DNA from: Coprinellus micaceus
Taxonomy: Eukaryota > Basidiomycota > Agaricomycetes > Agaricales > Psathyrellaceae
DNA length: 64,000 nucleotides
Direction: 5' to 3'
NCBI GenBank assembly: GCA_951394405.1
Contig: OX596334.1
Coordinates: 372,001-436,000, forward strand
The notes below the pieces were generated by a model. That model had not been told where the DNA came from. It saw only the letters and a program-made list of their open reading frames with translations, and searched no databases. Numbering within the stretch: the first letter of the stretch is position 1; every line of letters begins with the position of its first letter. The position numbers and the translations under genes were made by a program. This document shows positions 22,583 to 33,835 of the stretch, piece by piece.

Positions 22583-25382
22583 ATGCAGAACGACCAGGAC
22601 GACGATTCGAGGTGCGTCTGCTGTATACGCATTTCCGCGCCTCTCGCTGACTGAGTGGCTCCACAATCTCAAGTGGCGCTTACACCCCTACCAGACCTCC
22701 AAAGGCCAAGATGACCTTCCCGGTGTCAAATTCACTATCGAATACTCTCAAGTTTCCATTGGGACAAGGCTCGATTGGTAGCACCCAGCAGCCACGACAG
22801 GGGGCTAGCAGCGGCATTCTCTTCGGCTTCAATCCTTCAGGAAGCCGAGGGGAACAAGCCCAGAACTCTTCCCGTTCGACGCGGAGCGGGCACCCATTAC
22901 CACCAAGCACCATCTCCTCTCTCTCTGGCCAGGGTATTTCCAGTAGCGCCCACAGCCTGCCAGATATGCCGAGGCAACGAGCACAGAGCATCGACAGCTC
23001 TACCCAGAAGCTTAAAAACCATGCCTGTTCTACCCCGGTCAGGAAAGAGACCACGAGAGACGACCCTAGCGGCCAGACCCTCAAGGAACATGGAAACTCA
23101 CTCATGAAGGAATTGGGCCTCATCCCTGTGGCCGACGACTCGTTCATTCGCAGCTACTTTCGCGATGCCGTTGGAAAGGCCGAGCTCGACTCTTGGAGGC
23201 GCGTCGAAGAGCAGCGCAAGGTCCTTTTTGTCGAGGACCCGACGATTGGCGACGGGTATCGATGGAACATCCCCCAGGAACCGGAGAAGGAGAGCCAGCT
23301 TTACGATGCTTACTTCGACATCGTCACCGCAGTCGTCGCTGAATTTGTGACCCCTCACTGTGGCGAAGGAGTTAAACGAGAGGTTGTGGACACACACAAG
23401 AAGCACCTACACCACAAAGAAGAGCACAGAACGTCCCCTGACATCTCCATTCGTGCTGCTGGGCCATCCTTCGAGACACCGTCCACTAAAGGGGCTGTAG
23501 ATGGATACTCGAATCTCGCAACCTTTTTCGATGTGAAGCTAGACGACGAGATGCAAAACAACAAGACTGCCAACTTAAGGCAGTTAACTGTGTACTCTAG
23601 GTGCGTATATGCTACTGTTTTAACCCGTCATGGCATCTGACATGACCTTTCAGGCAAGTATTTGCCCACCAGCCCAACCGCAAATTTGTGCGCGGCCTCC
23701 TTCTTAGCCAAAAATATGCCCAGCTAGTGCATTTTGACCATGGCGGGAGCCAAGTGTCGAATCTCATCAACATCCACGAAAAGAAGGATGTACTCGTTCG
23801 TCTGATCGTCTCCCTGGCCAGCCATGACGAGGACATTGTTGGACTAGACGACTCCATCCAGTGGAACATTGTGAACGGAAAGAAGGCGGGGGGCACCCTG
23901 GACATGATCGTCGGCTATGACAAGTTGAAGCCAATCGTGCAGAGGTTCGACCTCAACCAGAATGAGCCAGTTTCGCACGATGTCGACATGCGCGGTCGGG
24001 CTACGACTTGCTGGGACGTTTGCGCTCAATCAGATGGCCTTAGGTACCTCGTGAAGGACTCATGGGTCTCCGAAGGTCGCACTGCAGAACACGTTCACCT
24101 CACCAAGGTGAAGAATGTCCCAGGGGTCTCTAGGATCGTCTATCACGATACACGCGGCGACGAAATCAAGCACTTCCGCTGCGACACTACGATAGGCCGA
24201 TTCTTCAACCGAAAGGCGTCTCGGATACTGCTGGAGTGGCACGGACTGCAGATTCAGAACTTCAAGGATACTCTGGCGCTTCTCTACGCCTTCTTCGATG
24301 TGATAAACGGTGGGTGGCCATGGCATTTGTGTACTGCTGGTTCCACTTCCTGATGCGTGTCTCGCTTTAGCTCACAACGGGCTCCTTGCGGAGGGTGTGC
24401 TACACCGCGATATCTCGAGCAAGAACATCCTTCTTGGACGTCCAGGCGCGGACGCAGGATATAGGGGTATATTGATAGATCTTGGCGTAGCCCTTGATAT
24501 TAGCAAGCCCAACGCTGATTTAATCAAGGAAGCGAGAACGGTACGTCGCGTTGACTCGTCTCCCTCGCAAACGTCTAACGATTGACTTAGGGTAGCCGAT
24601 TCTTTCAATCGTGCACAATTCTCGAATTCTTGACGAAACTCTCGGACGGAGATCCCCCTGCACACGACCACCTCGACGACCTGGAAGGTTTCTTCCTCGT
24701 CCTGTGCTATATCCTCTTCCAGTACCTGCCTAACGGCCGGGACAGGCCTGCAGAGGACCCTGCGCGCACAATAGTAGAAGGATGGGACAGCGAGTTGGCC
24801 GACGACGCGCTCCGAGGCAAAGCGCTATTGTTTGATCCAAAGCGGCAACAAAAGGATCTCGCTGTTGAGCTCATTAGGGAGTCCTGGGGAAAGGCATGTG
24901 GAACCCTCTTCGAAGACTACCTGGAATGGGTCGTCACGACACAGGAAGAGAAGGCAAAGCTTGTGCAAGCCCGGCGCAAGGAGGCAAACGCCAGGGTCAG
25001 AGATAGACGCCAGGGTCTTCTAAAGAACGAGAAGGTCTCGTACATCGAGCACCGCGAGACCAGATACAGCGGAGTCTTTGCACCTCTCTTCCAGAGTTCG
25101 AACTCCGGGCGATACGCCACGGTGCTCGGGTTCTTCAAGGCGGCCATCGAGCATATCCGCTCATTTCCAGATGATGTCCCGAAGTACAAGGACGCTCCTC
25201 GCGCGAAGAACAAGAGACGTGGTCGCCCTCGAGTCAGCTCCGTTCGCAATCCCAATGGGCTGAAGTCCGTACGTATGTTTGAGGTCAATTCCTCCAGGTG
25301 CACCACCCAAACCGGCCAAGATGATGACGAACCCGAGGATGGGGGCGAGGACGAGGACGATGACGGCTGGGCCAGTTCTTGA
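22583..25382 (+). CDS. FunK1-type protein kinase, group B, intact
   Basis: Five exons (22583-22611, 22674-23600, 23654-24309, 24371-24540, 24591-25382) give 857 aa. Exon 1 encodes only MQNDQDDDS plus two bases; splicing to 22674 keeps the frame through GAYTPTRPPKAK into MTFPVSNS. A single-exon start at 22711 is possible but would break the promoter spacing seen in the family. Core motifs: ISIRAAGPSFETP, VFAHQPNRKFVR, GRATTCWDV, LVKDSWVSEGRT, VLHRDISSKNILLG (Asp about 551) and ILIDLGVALD, where LG replaces the FD or LD of group A. Exon 5 has HDHLDDLEGFFLVL and ends in an acidic run (DDDEPEDGGEDEDDDG). Exon 4 is 170 nt. All catalytic residues are present. It lacks the RRSARIQKRR tail and the GCGATACC 3' motif of group A. 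Confidence 0.88.
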
Positions 25383-26226
25383 ATGGATTCGGCTGTAGTT
25401 TCCCAACCCGAGCGTGTGCTGAATGGATTTGTGTCGCCTCTGCGAAGATGTACTTACGTTTGTAACCACCTGTACTACATGTTCAGCTGGTAGGTTTGTT
25501 CGGATGCGTATCCAATATTCTATTACGTTTGCCTGACGAACTTGGCGCCTGAGCTGTTTTGGCGAGGTGTGGAAGGGAAGGTGGCTTGAGTCGGTCGTAT
25601 CCTGGCCCTTTGAGGGTTCTGACTGTCGCTACCACACTTTATAACGTAAAGTGGGGAACCTAGGACAAACGAAGCCTCACCACTCTTGGCTCTTGAACTC
25701 GGATGAACTGTCGGATAGGTATCTTCTACGAGCCTCGAGCTTCGAGCCTACGACGTCCTCCTCCTTTTCTATCCGTGAGCTTCCCTGCATGAAAAAAAAA
25801 GTCCACTAAAAGGCATAGATCGCGAGTCTATGAACCTACATTGGGAAGTGCCTCTCTAGGAGGCAGGGTATGGCCGTGGATTTTCCGCATGCATTGTCGG
25901 GGGTGCTCACTTGAAATAGGAGACGCTAGAAATAAAGTGTATCGACCGAAAGCACTGGCGGGAACCGAGAAAGTGAGTCAGGACCAGTTCACTCCACTGC
26001 CAGTGGCAGCAGGCGCGTCATCGCGGCGCGTGTGGATCAGACGGTCACGCGTCGGATGAGTTTACAGGCCCCGCTGCCGAGATGGAAACTTGAATGCTGG
26101 TCATCACTGGCCTTTCACTCTGACCACCACCATTCACACACACACACACACACACACCGTTCTCGAGAGTTCAGGATCGCAGGGATTGTACTGAGGCAGG
26201 CTCTCGTGCTCTCTCCTCCATCTCAA
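25383..26226. other. Intergenic region with CA microsatellite
   Basis: No gene seen. An (AC)n run of about 25 bp lies at 26134-26158. ACGGTCACGCG at 26041-26051 may be the degenerate counterpart of the shared promoter element of the gene starting at 26227. Confidence 0.5.
26134..26158. repeat. CA dinucleotide microsatellite
   Basis: Uninterrupted CA repeat of about 12 units, 70 bp upstream of the predicted ATG at 26227, inside the promoter or 5'-UTR of a FunK1 gene. Confidence 0.9.
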
Positions 26227-28790
26227 ATGCACTCGATCCATAGTCACCCAGTACCGCCCCACCCCACGGGTCCAGTGGTCAATCCTGACGAACCCCTTCC
26301 TGACTTCACGACGACCACCGACGCGTATGCACACGCGCTATACCGCGATGTCGTTGCAGTCGACGAAATAGAATCGTTCCTGAACGGTACCGCCGCCTAC
26401 GATGTGGAAAAACAACGATGGTCGATCCGGAGCACCCCAACGTTGGCCGAGGGACTCCTTGGCTCCGTATTCGACATCCTTTCATCTATCGTACAAAGAT
26501 TCGTCACGCCAACGGATCCTGAAGTGGAGAGGGAAATAGTATACACACACAGCATCCCTGTGTGTGACCAGAAGGACGATCAAGGACGCCGAATTTGCCC
26601 GGATCTCATAGTTCGTGCAGCTGGACCATCCTTTGCCATCCCGGCTCCTCTGGATCCTTCGTCTCCTTGGAACACCCCCTCCTCGAACTTTGGGTTCACC
26701 AATATGGCGACCTACTTTGCAGTAAAGAACGAGGAGGAACTTGGGAACCCCAGAGAGACGTTGGCAGATATGGCACCTTACTCGCGGTGAGTAACTCGGT
26801 CGAGCTTTCACCATTCAACCAGGTTTACCAATACCTCGACGCCAGGCAAATTCTGCGTCAGCAGTCCAATAGATTACACGTTAGATCCCTCGTTATTACC
26901 GAGAAGCACGCCCGCCTCGTTCATTTCGACCGTGGCGGATACCAGATTACCCCACCCCTCGACATTCATAGACACCCACACACCCTTGTCCGCCTAGTCG
27001 CCGGTCTATGCTCAACGAACGAACGTCTTCTCGGCCTCGACGACACTATTCAGTGGGAAATCATCGACGGGTTGAAAACAACCGGAACTTTGATGACTAC
27101 TGGGTCAGGCGGAGACCCGAAGACGTATGCGATAGTCGAGGAGCTAGCTGTCGCTCGTGACGCCATCCGAGGGCGAGCGACGACTTGCTGGAGGGTGAAG
27201 GATCCTAACACGGGCGAGGAACTCATAGTAAAGGACTCGTGGCGCCCCGACGACCGCACCCCGGAGTACGAACTTCTTGAACTCGTGAAGGGCGTTCCTG
27301 GTGTCGTTCAGATGATCTCATACGAAAGTGACCGAGGTCAAATTCGAGACCTCCGATGCCCGAGCACCCATGGCCGGTACCAAAACCGTGCCTCGACCCG
27401 AGTCGTGCTGAAGTCCTATGGCAAGTCCATTGTCTGTTTTACTTCGCTACTCCAACTCTTGTACGCTATTCGGGATGCTATAGCTGGTAAGTTGCGATTG
27501 CGTTCCAACCCCTACGCCAGCTAATTGTTTTGCAGGACATCAATGCCTCCTCGGCGATGGAATACGAATTCTTCATCGCGATATATCCTACGGGAATGTC
27601 CTTCTCGGAAACGACGGCGCTCCCGATGGTGACCGTGGCGTTCTCATCGACCTTGATATCGGCTTCAAAGCAACAGAGGAGGAACCCACCGTGACTGCAA
27701 ATCACAATTTAGTAGGCCCATTTCACCTCTTTAGCGCCACCGCAGGAAAACTGACATATGTTTTCAGGGAACGCGCACCTTCCAGTCCCTTTCTGTCCTT
27801 GAGACGTGCACCATTTCCAAAGCCCTTCCAAACCACGACCACCTCGACGACCTCGAGTCCTTCTTTTATCTGCTCACCTACATCTTCCTCTGCTACCGAC
27901 CCGACGGAACGCCTCAGCCACGGGACGAACCTGGTCCCACTATTGTGTGGGAATGGGGTGACGAGCGACCTCATACTGCGTACGTCGCGAAGGGGACGCT
28001 GTTCGAGTCCACCGGCTCGGGAGTGAGCTCCCCAGGAATCATTAGAGCGGTTTGGGGAGACGTGTGCGTGGATGTGTTCGAGAAGTTTCGGAGGTGGTTG
28101 GTTGAGGTTACGGATGAGAAGACGAAACTTCAGGCCGCTGCGAGGAGGCAATTTAGGCGGGGTTATTCCATTGCCAACCCGCTCGAGTCGCTGCATGCTC
28201 ACCGTGAAGAACACTACTCTCGAGTCCTCCAGATCCTCGACGAAGCGATAGACGCGGTGGAAGGCTCGTCGCCTACACCCACATCTGCTCCCAACGATAC
28301 GCCAAAACCCACCACCGATCCTCGTCAGGACGCCAAGCCGGCCCGAACACCTACACTGGGTGAGGACGATGCCCTCTTTCCTCCTCCGAATGCCCTGCCT
28401 GTGGTCCCCACCTTTCCCCCCGGAATCGGCACCTTCCCAACGCCTGACCATGCGGTCAATGTCGAAATGACTGCGCCTCCACCCACATCTATCATCGTCG
28501 GGGCCCCCCCACCGCCTGCTCAACCGGCAGTCGCGATTCAACCGCGCCGATCTGCTCGCCTTCGAGAGCCCCACCTTGGGAAAAGTAGCCAACCTCCCGC
28601 TCTCCCAATCAAGTCGTCACGACCGGCCAAGGCAGCACCCCTCGCTCTTTCAGAGCCGACGACACAGGTTCGGCGGTCTGTTCGTATTCAGAAGCGCCGC
28701 CTCGAGGAGGAGGACGATCATCCAGAGGCCTCCGCGCCTAAGGCGAGGCGGATGAAAAAGAAACCCCGTGTTACGACCCGGTCACGGTGA
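26227..28790 (+). CDS. FunK1-type protein kinase, group A, intact
   Basis: Exons 26227-26786, 26846-27486, 27536-27711 and 27768-28790 give 799 aa. The reading frame is open upstream to 26032 through a CA-repeat-encoded HTHTHTH stretch, but the ATG at 26227 (MHSIHSHPVPPHPTG) gives the N-terminus typical of relatives. FTTTTDAYAHALY, LIVRAAGPSFAIP, GRATTCWRVKDPNTGEE, LIVKDSWRPDD (Lys about 316), ILHRDISYGNVLLG (Asp about 416; YGN instead of HNN) and VLIDLDIGF are present. Exon 4 has NHDHLDDLESFFYLL and the paired basic repeats PRRSARLREPHLGK and VRRSVRIQKRRLEEED, ending KKKPRVTTRSR. All catalytic residues intact. GCGATACC follows at 28 and 74 bp. Its CACGTG counterpart is degenerate. Confidence 0.9.
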
Positions 28791-30374
28791 GCTTGATACT
28801 GACCGTACTTAAAATCCTGCGATACCACACGTTCCCCTTTGGAATACTGTTACCCCACACCCCTGCGATACCATCATCTGTGATCCTCTTTCTCATCTAG
28901 CGTAACCCTCACTGGCAGCGATACACCGACGTTTTTCACACTTCATCTTCAGTCATGGACTCATCTGGACTTACGTCTTCCTTCCTTGACATTAGCATTA
29001 TCATTATCCTGTATTTACTCTTTAGCACGGAGACCCATAGGACCGCTGAGTCTACCCTCAACGTACCCTCCATCGTGATCCCTTCCCTACCCCTTAGAAC
29101 TTTCCAACCTGTCGTTCTTCAACCTCAACTGCGAAACCTTCGGTCATTTACTCGAGTCATTGGGATATTAGGAAGAACATATCCTTCCTGGATACCTACT
29201 AACGTATTCGGCAGAGCATGCAGGGATCAAGGGTCCCCAGTGGAGTGGTACTAGCTACTAGCTCTTCCTCCGTCCCCAGTGACCCAAGCGCTCGAGGATA
29301 AGTTGGCAATGGCAAGCCCGGTCGGCGGGAGGGTCGTCAGCACAGCCACATCTGTCGCAGCAGTTTTCTGATTCAGAGGCGTACGAGTCAAGAGGATCCG
29401 GGGCTCCCCTCTGCCCTCCGAGTTACTCTGTTCCTCCCTTCGAATGCCTCTGGAAACTAGGTTGCTTGCACACTCTGCTCCCCCCGTATTTTCGCATACC
29501 ACGGCTGGGGATGTAGTCTTTTGACTGAGGTAATCTGTCCGTATACGGGATGAGTGGATGCCGGGGAGTCCTGCTGCTTACCTCCTCTTCGAACTTGAAC
29601 CCGCCATGCTGCTCAAGGCTCCCAATTGGCAACAGATCGAAAACATGGTGGGATAGTCCTTTAAAATATTGAGTATACTCGGTTGCTCGGCCCCAAGCGT
29701 TACTTCTGCCTTGATTCACAGGTTCTCCTCAATGCTCAAGCCTGGACCCCAAATTCCGTTCGTTCTGGCGAAGCCACCCATTTTAAATACGATCCCGGAC
29801 GGCCCAGAAGACAGAGGCGCTTTCTCCCTTCCCAATCATAACATGGGGAACCCATTCCGTGTCCCTCCATACCCTGGTTTCCGTCATCCATCAAAGACTC
29901 TTCTACAGAACGCTGCCCCACAATGCTTGAGTGCTCGGACTTTCCTCCAGAAGAACGCGCCTTAACCTATTCCGCTACCAACCTCCATCTCCCCGATTTC
30001 TCGCATCACCCCTCGCCCTAGGTCACCCGTCACCCGCCCCTCCGAGCCTTTCTCTGGTTCCCACACCCTCCTACTCTGTTCATCCTCGCTTCTGTCTAGG
30101 AACCTGTCCTGTGTCCCTCCTACACACTCCCGCCCAACTACCCAAGTGTCTTGCTTGTCTGTCCCCTCACCCCCCGTGGATCTGAGTCGTCACGCATAGG
30201 CTGATGGCCCACCCAAGCATCAAAGGTACATGTATTCCCCAAGCACAACACACTTATAGGCCGGTAATAGATACCGTGTGTCTTAAACTAACATCTGGAT
30301 GGACAGGGAAAACCGTACTGGTTACAGTTCCAACACACGATACTCAAAGGGAAAAAGTATTAAAGGGAGGGTTC
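28791..30374. other. 3' flank duplicated from another FunK1 gene, then unassigned DNA
   Basis: 28808-29125 is homologous to 17390-17700 behind the gene at 14578-17095: both read GGAATACTGTTACC, then CACACCCCTGCGATACCATC, and later share a track of matching segments (CTCATCT, GTATTTA). 29126-30374 holds several short frames with no recognisable content. Confidence 0.5.
28819..28872 (+). promoter_or_regulatory. Two GCGATACC motifs in 3' flank of gene 26227-28790
   Basis: Exact octamers at 28819-28826 and 28865-28872, 28 and 74 bp after the stop, with a variant GCGATACA at 28918-28925. Confidence 0.5.
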
Positions 30375-33197
30375 CTAGGAAGTAGTGGGAGCTGGGGTGC
30401 GAGACATCCAAGCAGCACCGTTTCCTTGCTCATCTAGGCGTTGGGTCTTTGCCGCCTTAGGAAGGTCAGGCATCTTGAAGTCAAGGTCTTGCTCGCCAAT
30501 CGTAGGAGGCCTAGTGGAAGTGACACTGCTGACCCGGCGACGCTTCGCCGCCCCATCGGGACCGGAGATGACGACCTTCGGAGCCGGCTCTTCGTCGTCA
30601 GGAGAAGCCCTGAGGGATCCGATAGCCTTTGTAAATATGTCGAGGAGGTGGTCGTAGTGGGCCTGCGCATCCTTGTAGAGGGGTGCGAAGATGGACTCCT
30701 GGTAGACTGGGGCGATTGGTTCGCTGGGGTTGGTCGAGGGCCTGGCCTTAGCGCCGTTCAGTTCGGACTCGACCTCCTCCTTATCGAGCCTTTCTTTCTC
30801 CTCGACGAACTCGTCGAGTCTCTCATCAAAGAGTCTCGCCTTCTCCGCCTGGATCTTGGCGACCCAATCCAAGAATTCTCCAAATAGTTCCTTGCAGGCT
30901 GTTCCCCACGACTGGCCGATGAGCGTCATGACGAGGCGCTTGTGGAGGCGCGATGGATTGAGGAGCATGTTCTTCGGGGCGAGAGCTTTCCCGGCATTCT
31001 CGTTATCCCATCCTTCCACGACGCTCCTGGCCCTATCCGTATCTTCGCGCGGCTTCCCATCGGGATGAAACCCGAAGACAAGGTAGCATAGAACGAAGAA
31101 GAAGCTCTCGAGATCATCGAGATAGTCGTGGGCTGGCCTCGGCACCTGGTGAGACTCAGCGTTAAGGCTGGTGAGGTGGTCAAGGATACCGCATGCTTGG
31201 AAGAAGCGAGGGCCCTGAGCATCACGACACCGAGTCAGCGAGCGGGTGACGAGAGTAGACAAGCAAAACTTACCAGGATAGGCTCCTTACAGATTCCATC
31301 GTCGGCAGTCCTGTGGTAATCAAAGGCGACACTGAGGTCAATGAGGATGCCGTGATCCCCGACCTTGGCGTCCTCCCGTCCGAGCAGGATGGTCTTGTTG
31401 GAGATGTCCCTGTGGAGGATTCCGGCACCGTAAAGATTACCATGTGCTGATTTTATACGGTCAGGGTCACAATCTCCGTACTGCAGATGGGGTCCTACTC
31501 ACCGGCAATGGCATCCCGCAATGCACGAAGGAGTTGCAGCCTGTCCTTGAAGTTTTGTATCTCGAGTCCGTCGGCCTCGACCACAAGCCTAGAAAAAGCC
31601 CGGTTGAAGAAGAGACCCCGCGTGTCTGCACATCGGAACTCCTGGGCCTGAGCGATGCGCTCCTCGTAGCACACCATCCGACACACCCCTCGGATACCCT
31701 TCTTGTTTGCCCTTCTCAAGAGCTGCCACTCGGGCGTGCGACCTTCGGAGCTCCACGAATCCTTGACAAGGAACTCCTCGTTCGCCTTTGACTTTGGATA
31801 GCGGACCTTCCAGCAAATTGTAGCGCTGCCGCGAATGTGGCGATTATGGGCGACAGGGTCAACGTGGACGAGGTCGAAAACTAGCTCCTTCTCGTAGTGG
31901 CGGATAGTTAACGTGCCTCCGATCTTCCTTCCGGCTTCGTCGTGGACCCACTGGATTGTATTGTCGAGGCCAATGCAATTGCGGTCGTCCGCGGTGGTTG
32001 TCAACGTGAGGAGCATGGCCGTAAAAATCTCCGGCTCGTCGTGTATGTTGATAACGGGCGTGAGTTGGGTCCCAGCACGATCGAACTGAACCATCTGGGC
32101 GTGCGATTCGCTAGCAAGCATCCCACGGACAAACCAGCGATTAGGCTGGTACACAAAGACCTGGCTGTGTATGCTTAGCATCGAGATAAACGGAGGATAA
32201 AGTTGCATACCGAGCGTAGACAGCCAGCTGCTCAAGGCTGCAGTCCCTGGTGAGTTCCCTGTACAGCTTGATGTCGATGAATGCCACAACATTAGCATAT
32301 CCGACAAGCTTCCTGTTGGATGGTATCTGAAAGGAAGAGCCTGTACCAATAATTACAATGTCCGGCGAAGTGCGGTGGAGCTCGAAGTGTGGGATCTGAG
32401 TAGTGTGCGTGTCGACAACCTGGCGCTCCGGGCCATGCCTGTGGTTGTCCTGCAGAACTGTGGAGATGAGCCGCATGTATGGCTCGTAAAGATCTGCCTC
32501 GAGAGCTGGACACTCGGGGATTGTGACCCATCGACAGCTTTCTACACGATCAGCGTCCTCGGCCTTAAAGTTGTAGAGGGTGGCACCCACATCCCCACCC
32601 AACCAGCGATGGAGGACGGGGTACGAAAAGCCGATTGCGGGGCTCAATTGTTTTATCACCCAGTTGTACTTGGTGACAGTAGCAACCCCCAAGGTTGTCA
32701 TGATAGACTTGCCTTGGATCTTCACAGACTCGCCCTTTGGGAAGTCGCGAGTGGCGCCCAGTGCCTTGGGCGTGTCGTGAAGAGTCACAGACGCGTGATT
32801 GCGACTGACGTCGTCGATAGAAACTCGGTCGAGCGGCGGAGGTGCTTCGTCATCTTGGCAATCGTAGCTGTCGGGCGGAGCATCGTTCCTACTGGCTGAA
32901 TGAGCGGACTGAGAGGTAGTTCTTGTGAAGATGACAAAATCTGGAGACGGCGACTTGATATGGGTGGGTCTTCGGGAGGTGGGGAATGCGATGGCAACGC
33001 TAGCGGCAGCGGGGTTCCTCTCACCCGGGCGTGGAGTACGAGGTAGATGAGTGGTGGAACTTCTACAGGGGTTAAACAGTCATGAATGTGGAAGAGAAAG
33101 CCACTCACGGTGCAGGGCTATCCAGCAGGATTGGGATGTTATCGTCGATGGGCTCCTGGGCGAACTGAATGTTGTTTTCGTCAGTGTTGGAAGCCAT
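30375..33197 (-). CDS. FunK1-type protein kinase, group B, intact
   Basis: Five exons (33197-33109, 33062-32211, 32164-31503, 31446-31274, 31214-30375) give 871 aa, or 870 if the second of two tandem acceptors (TAG|AAG|) near 33062 is used. Exon 1 starts MASNTDENNIQFAQEP; the frame runs through exon 2 into TLHDTPKALGATRDFPKGES. Motifs: IVIIGTGSSFQIP, VFVYQPNRWFVR, GSATICWKVRYPKSK (more diverged than usual), FLVKDSWSSEGRT, ILHRDISNKTILLG (Asp about 548), ILIDLSVAFD and HDYLDDLESFFFVL. The C-terminal part has a Glu/Arg/Lys-rich helix (residues about 715-750) and a short basic AAKRRRVSS. The exon 1 start is supported by TCACGTGCAACT 142 bp upstream. It is the most divergent member of group B here. 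It is divergent with the gene at 33836. Confidence 0.87.
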
Positions 33198-33835
33198 TAC
33201 TGAGAATCCGGTGGAGAAGTTGGGTAATGGTGGAAGAAAGAAACGCGCATTGGATCCAGATCGACCCTGTCGGTCTTTATATGCGCACGGAGCAGTGGCT
33301 ACCGCCTTCCTTCCATAAACGGATTGAAGAAAGAGTTGCACGTGAGGACACAGTTTGTGTACCGGTACCGCAACTGCGCGGGGCAGAATGAGGATACATT
33401 GTATATGGTGATTACGTCTTCCCCAAGCTGCTCCAGCTTCAGGTGTCTGTGTTCTGGCTTGAAGTTCCGAATCTATGGCTACTTACAGCTCGGTGAAGTG
33501 CGGGCGAAAGTTGGTATGAAGAGTGGAGTGCTTCCGACTGGGTGCTCATTTCTTTTCGTCTCGTATGTGATTTCAATATGGGCAACACTCAAGCGTAGAA
33601 CCTTCGGATGGGCTTGATTTGTACAGCGAGGCAACGGGCGCCAATCGAAGCGGCTGTGCTGGCGCCTCTCTGAGCCACGTGATATTTGATGACAAGTTGC
33701 ATCTGGATTGGGAAGGGCGTTCGGGCATGGCGCGTCACTGCTCTTTCTTCCATCCACCACCTCGCCTGACGCCAGGCGAACCGGATCATCGGTAACCGAC
33801 CAGTTTGCGACCTGATAACCCCCACAGACGCGTCT
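33198..33835. promoter_or_regulatory. Divergent promoter region of two FunK1 genes
   Basis: 638 bp between a group B start (33197, minus) and a group A start (33836, plus). CACGTG at 33339-33344 (within TCACGTGCAACT on the minus strand) lies 142 bp from the former and CACGTG at 33676-33681 lies 155 bp from the latter, so each gene has its own copy. TTGGCGCC-type sequences stand at about 33627-33665 and GCGTCACTGCTCTTTCTTCC near 33738. Confidence 0.55.

Noticed and set aside
22711..22713. ATG at 22711 as the start of the group B gene
   Set aside because: A spliced start at 22583 keeps the frame, gives the small first exon seen in all group B genes, and sits 150 bp from the CACGTG element as in its relatives.
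26032..26226. N-terminal extension with an HTHTHTH stretch on the gene at 26227
   Set aside because: It is translation of the CA microsatellite and promoter; other group A proteins start 10-30 residues before the FTTT motif.
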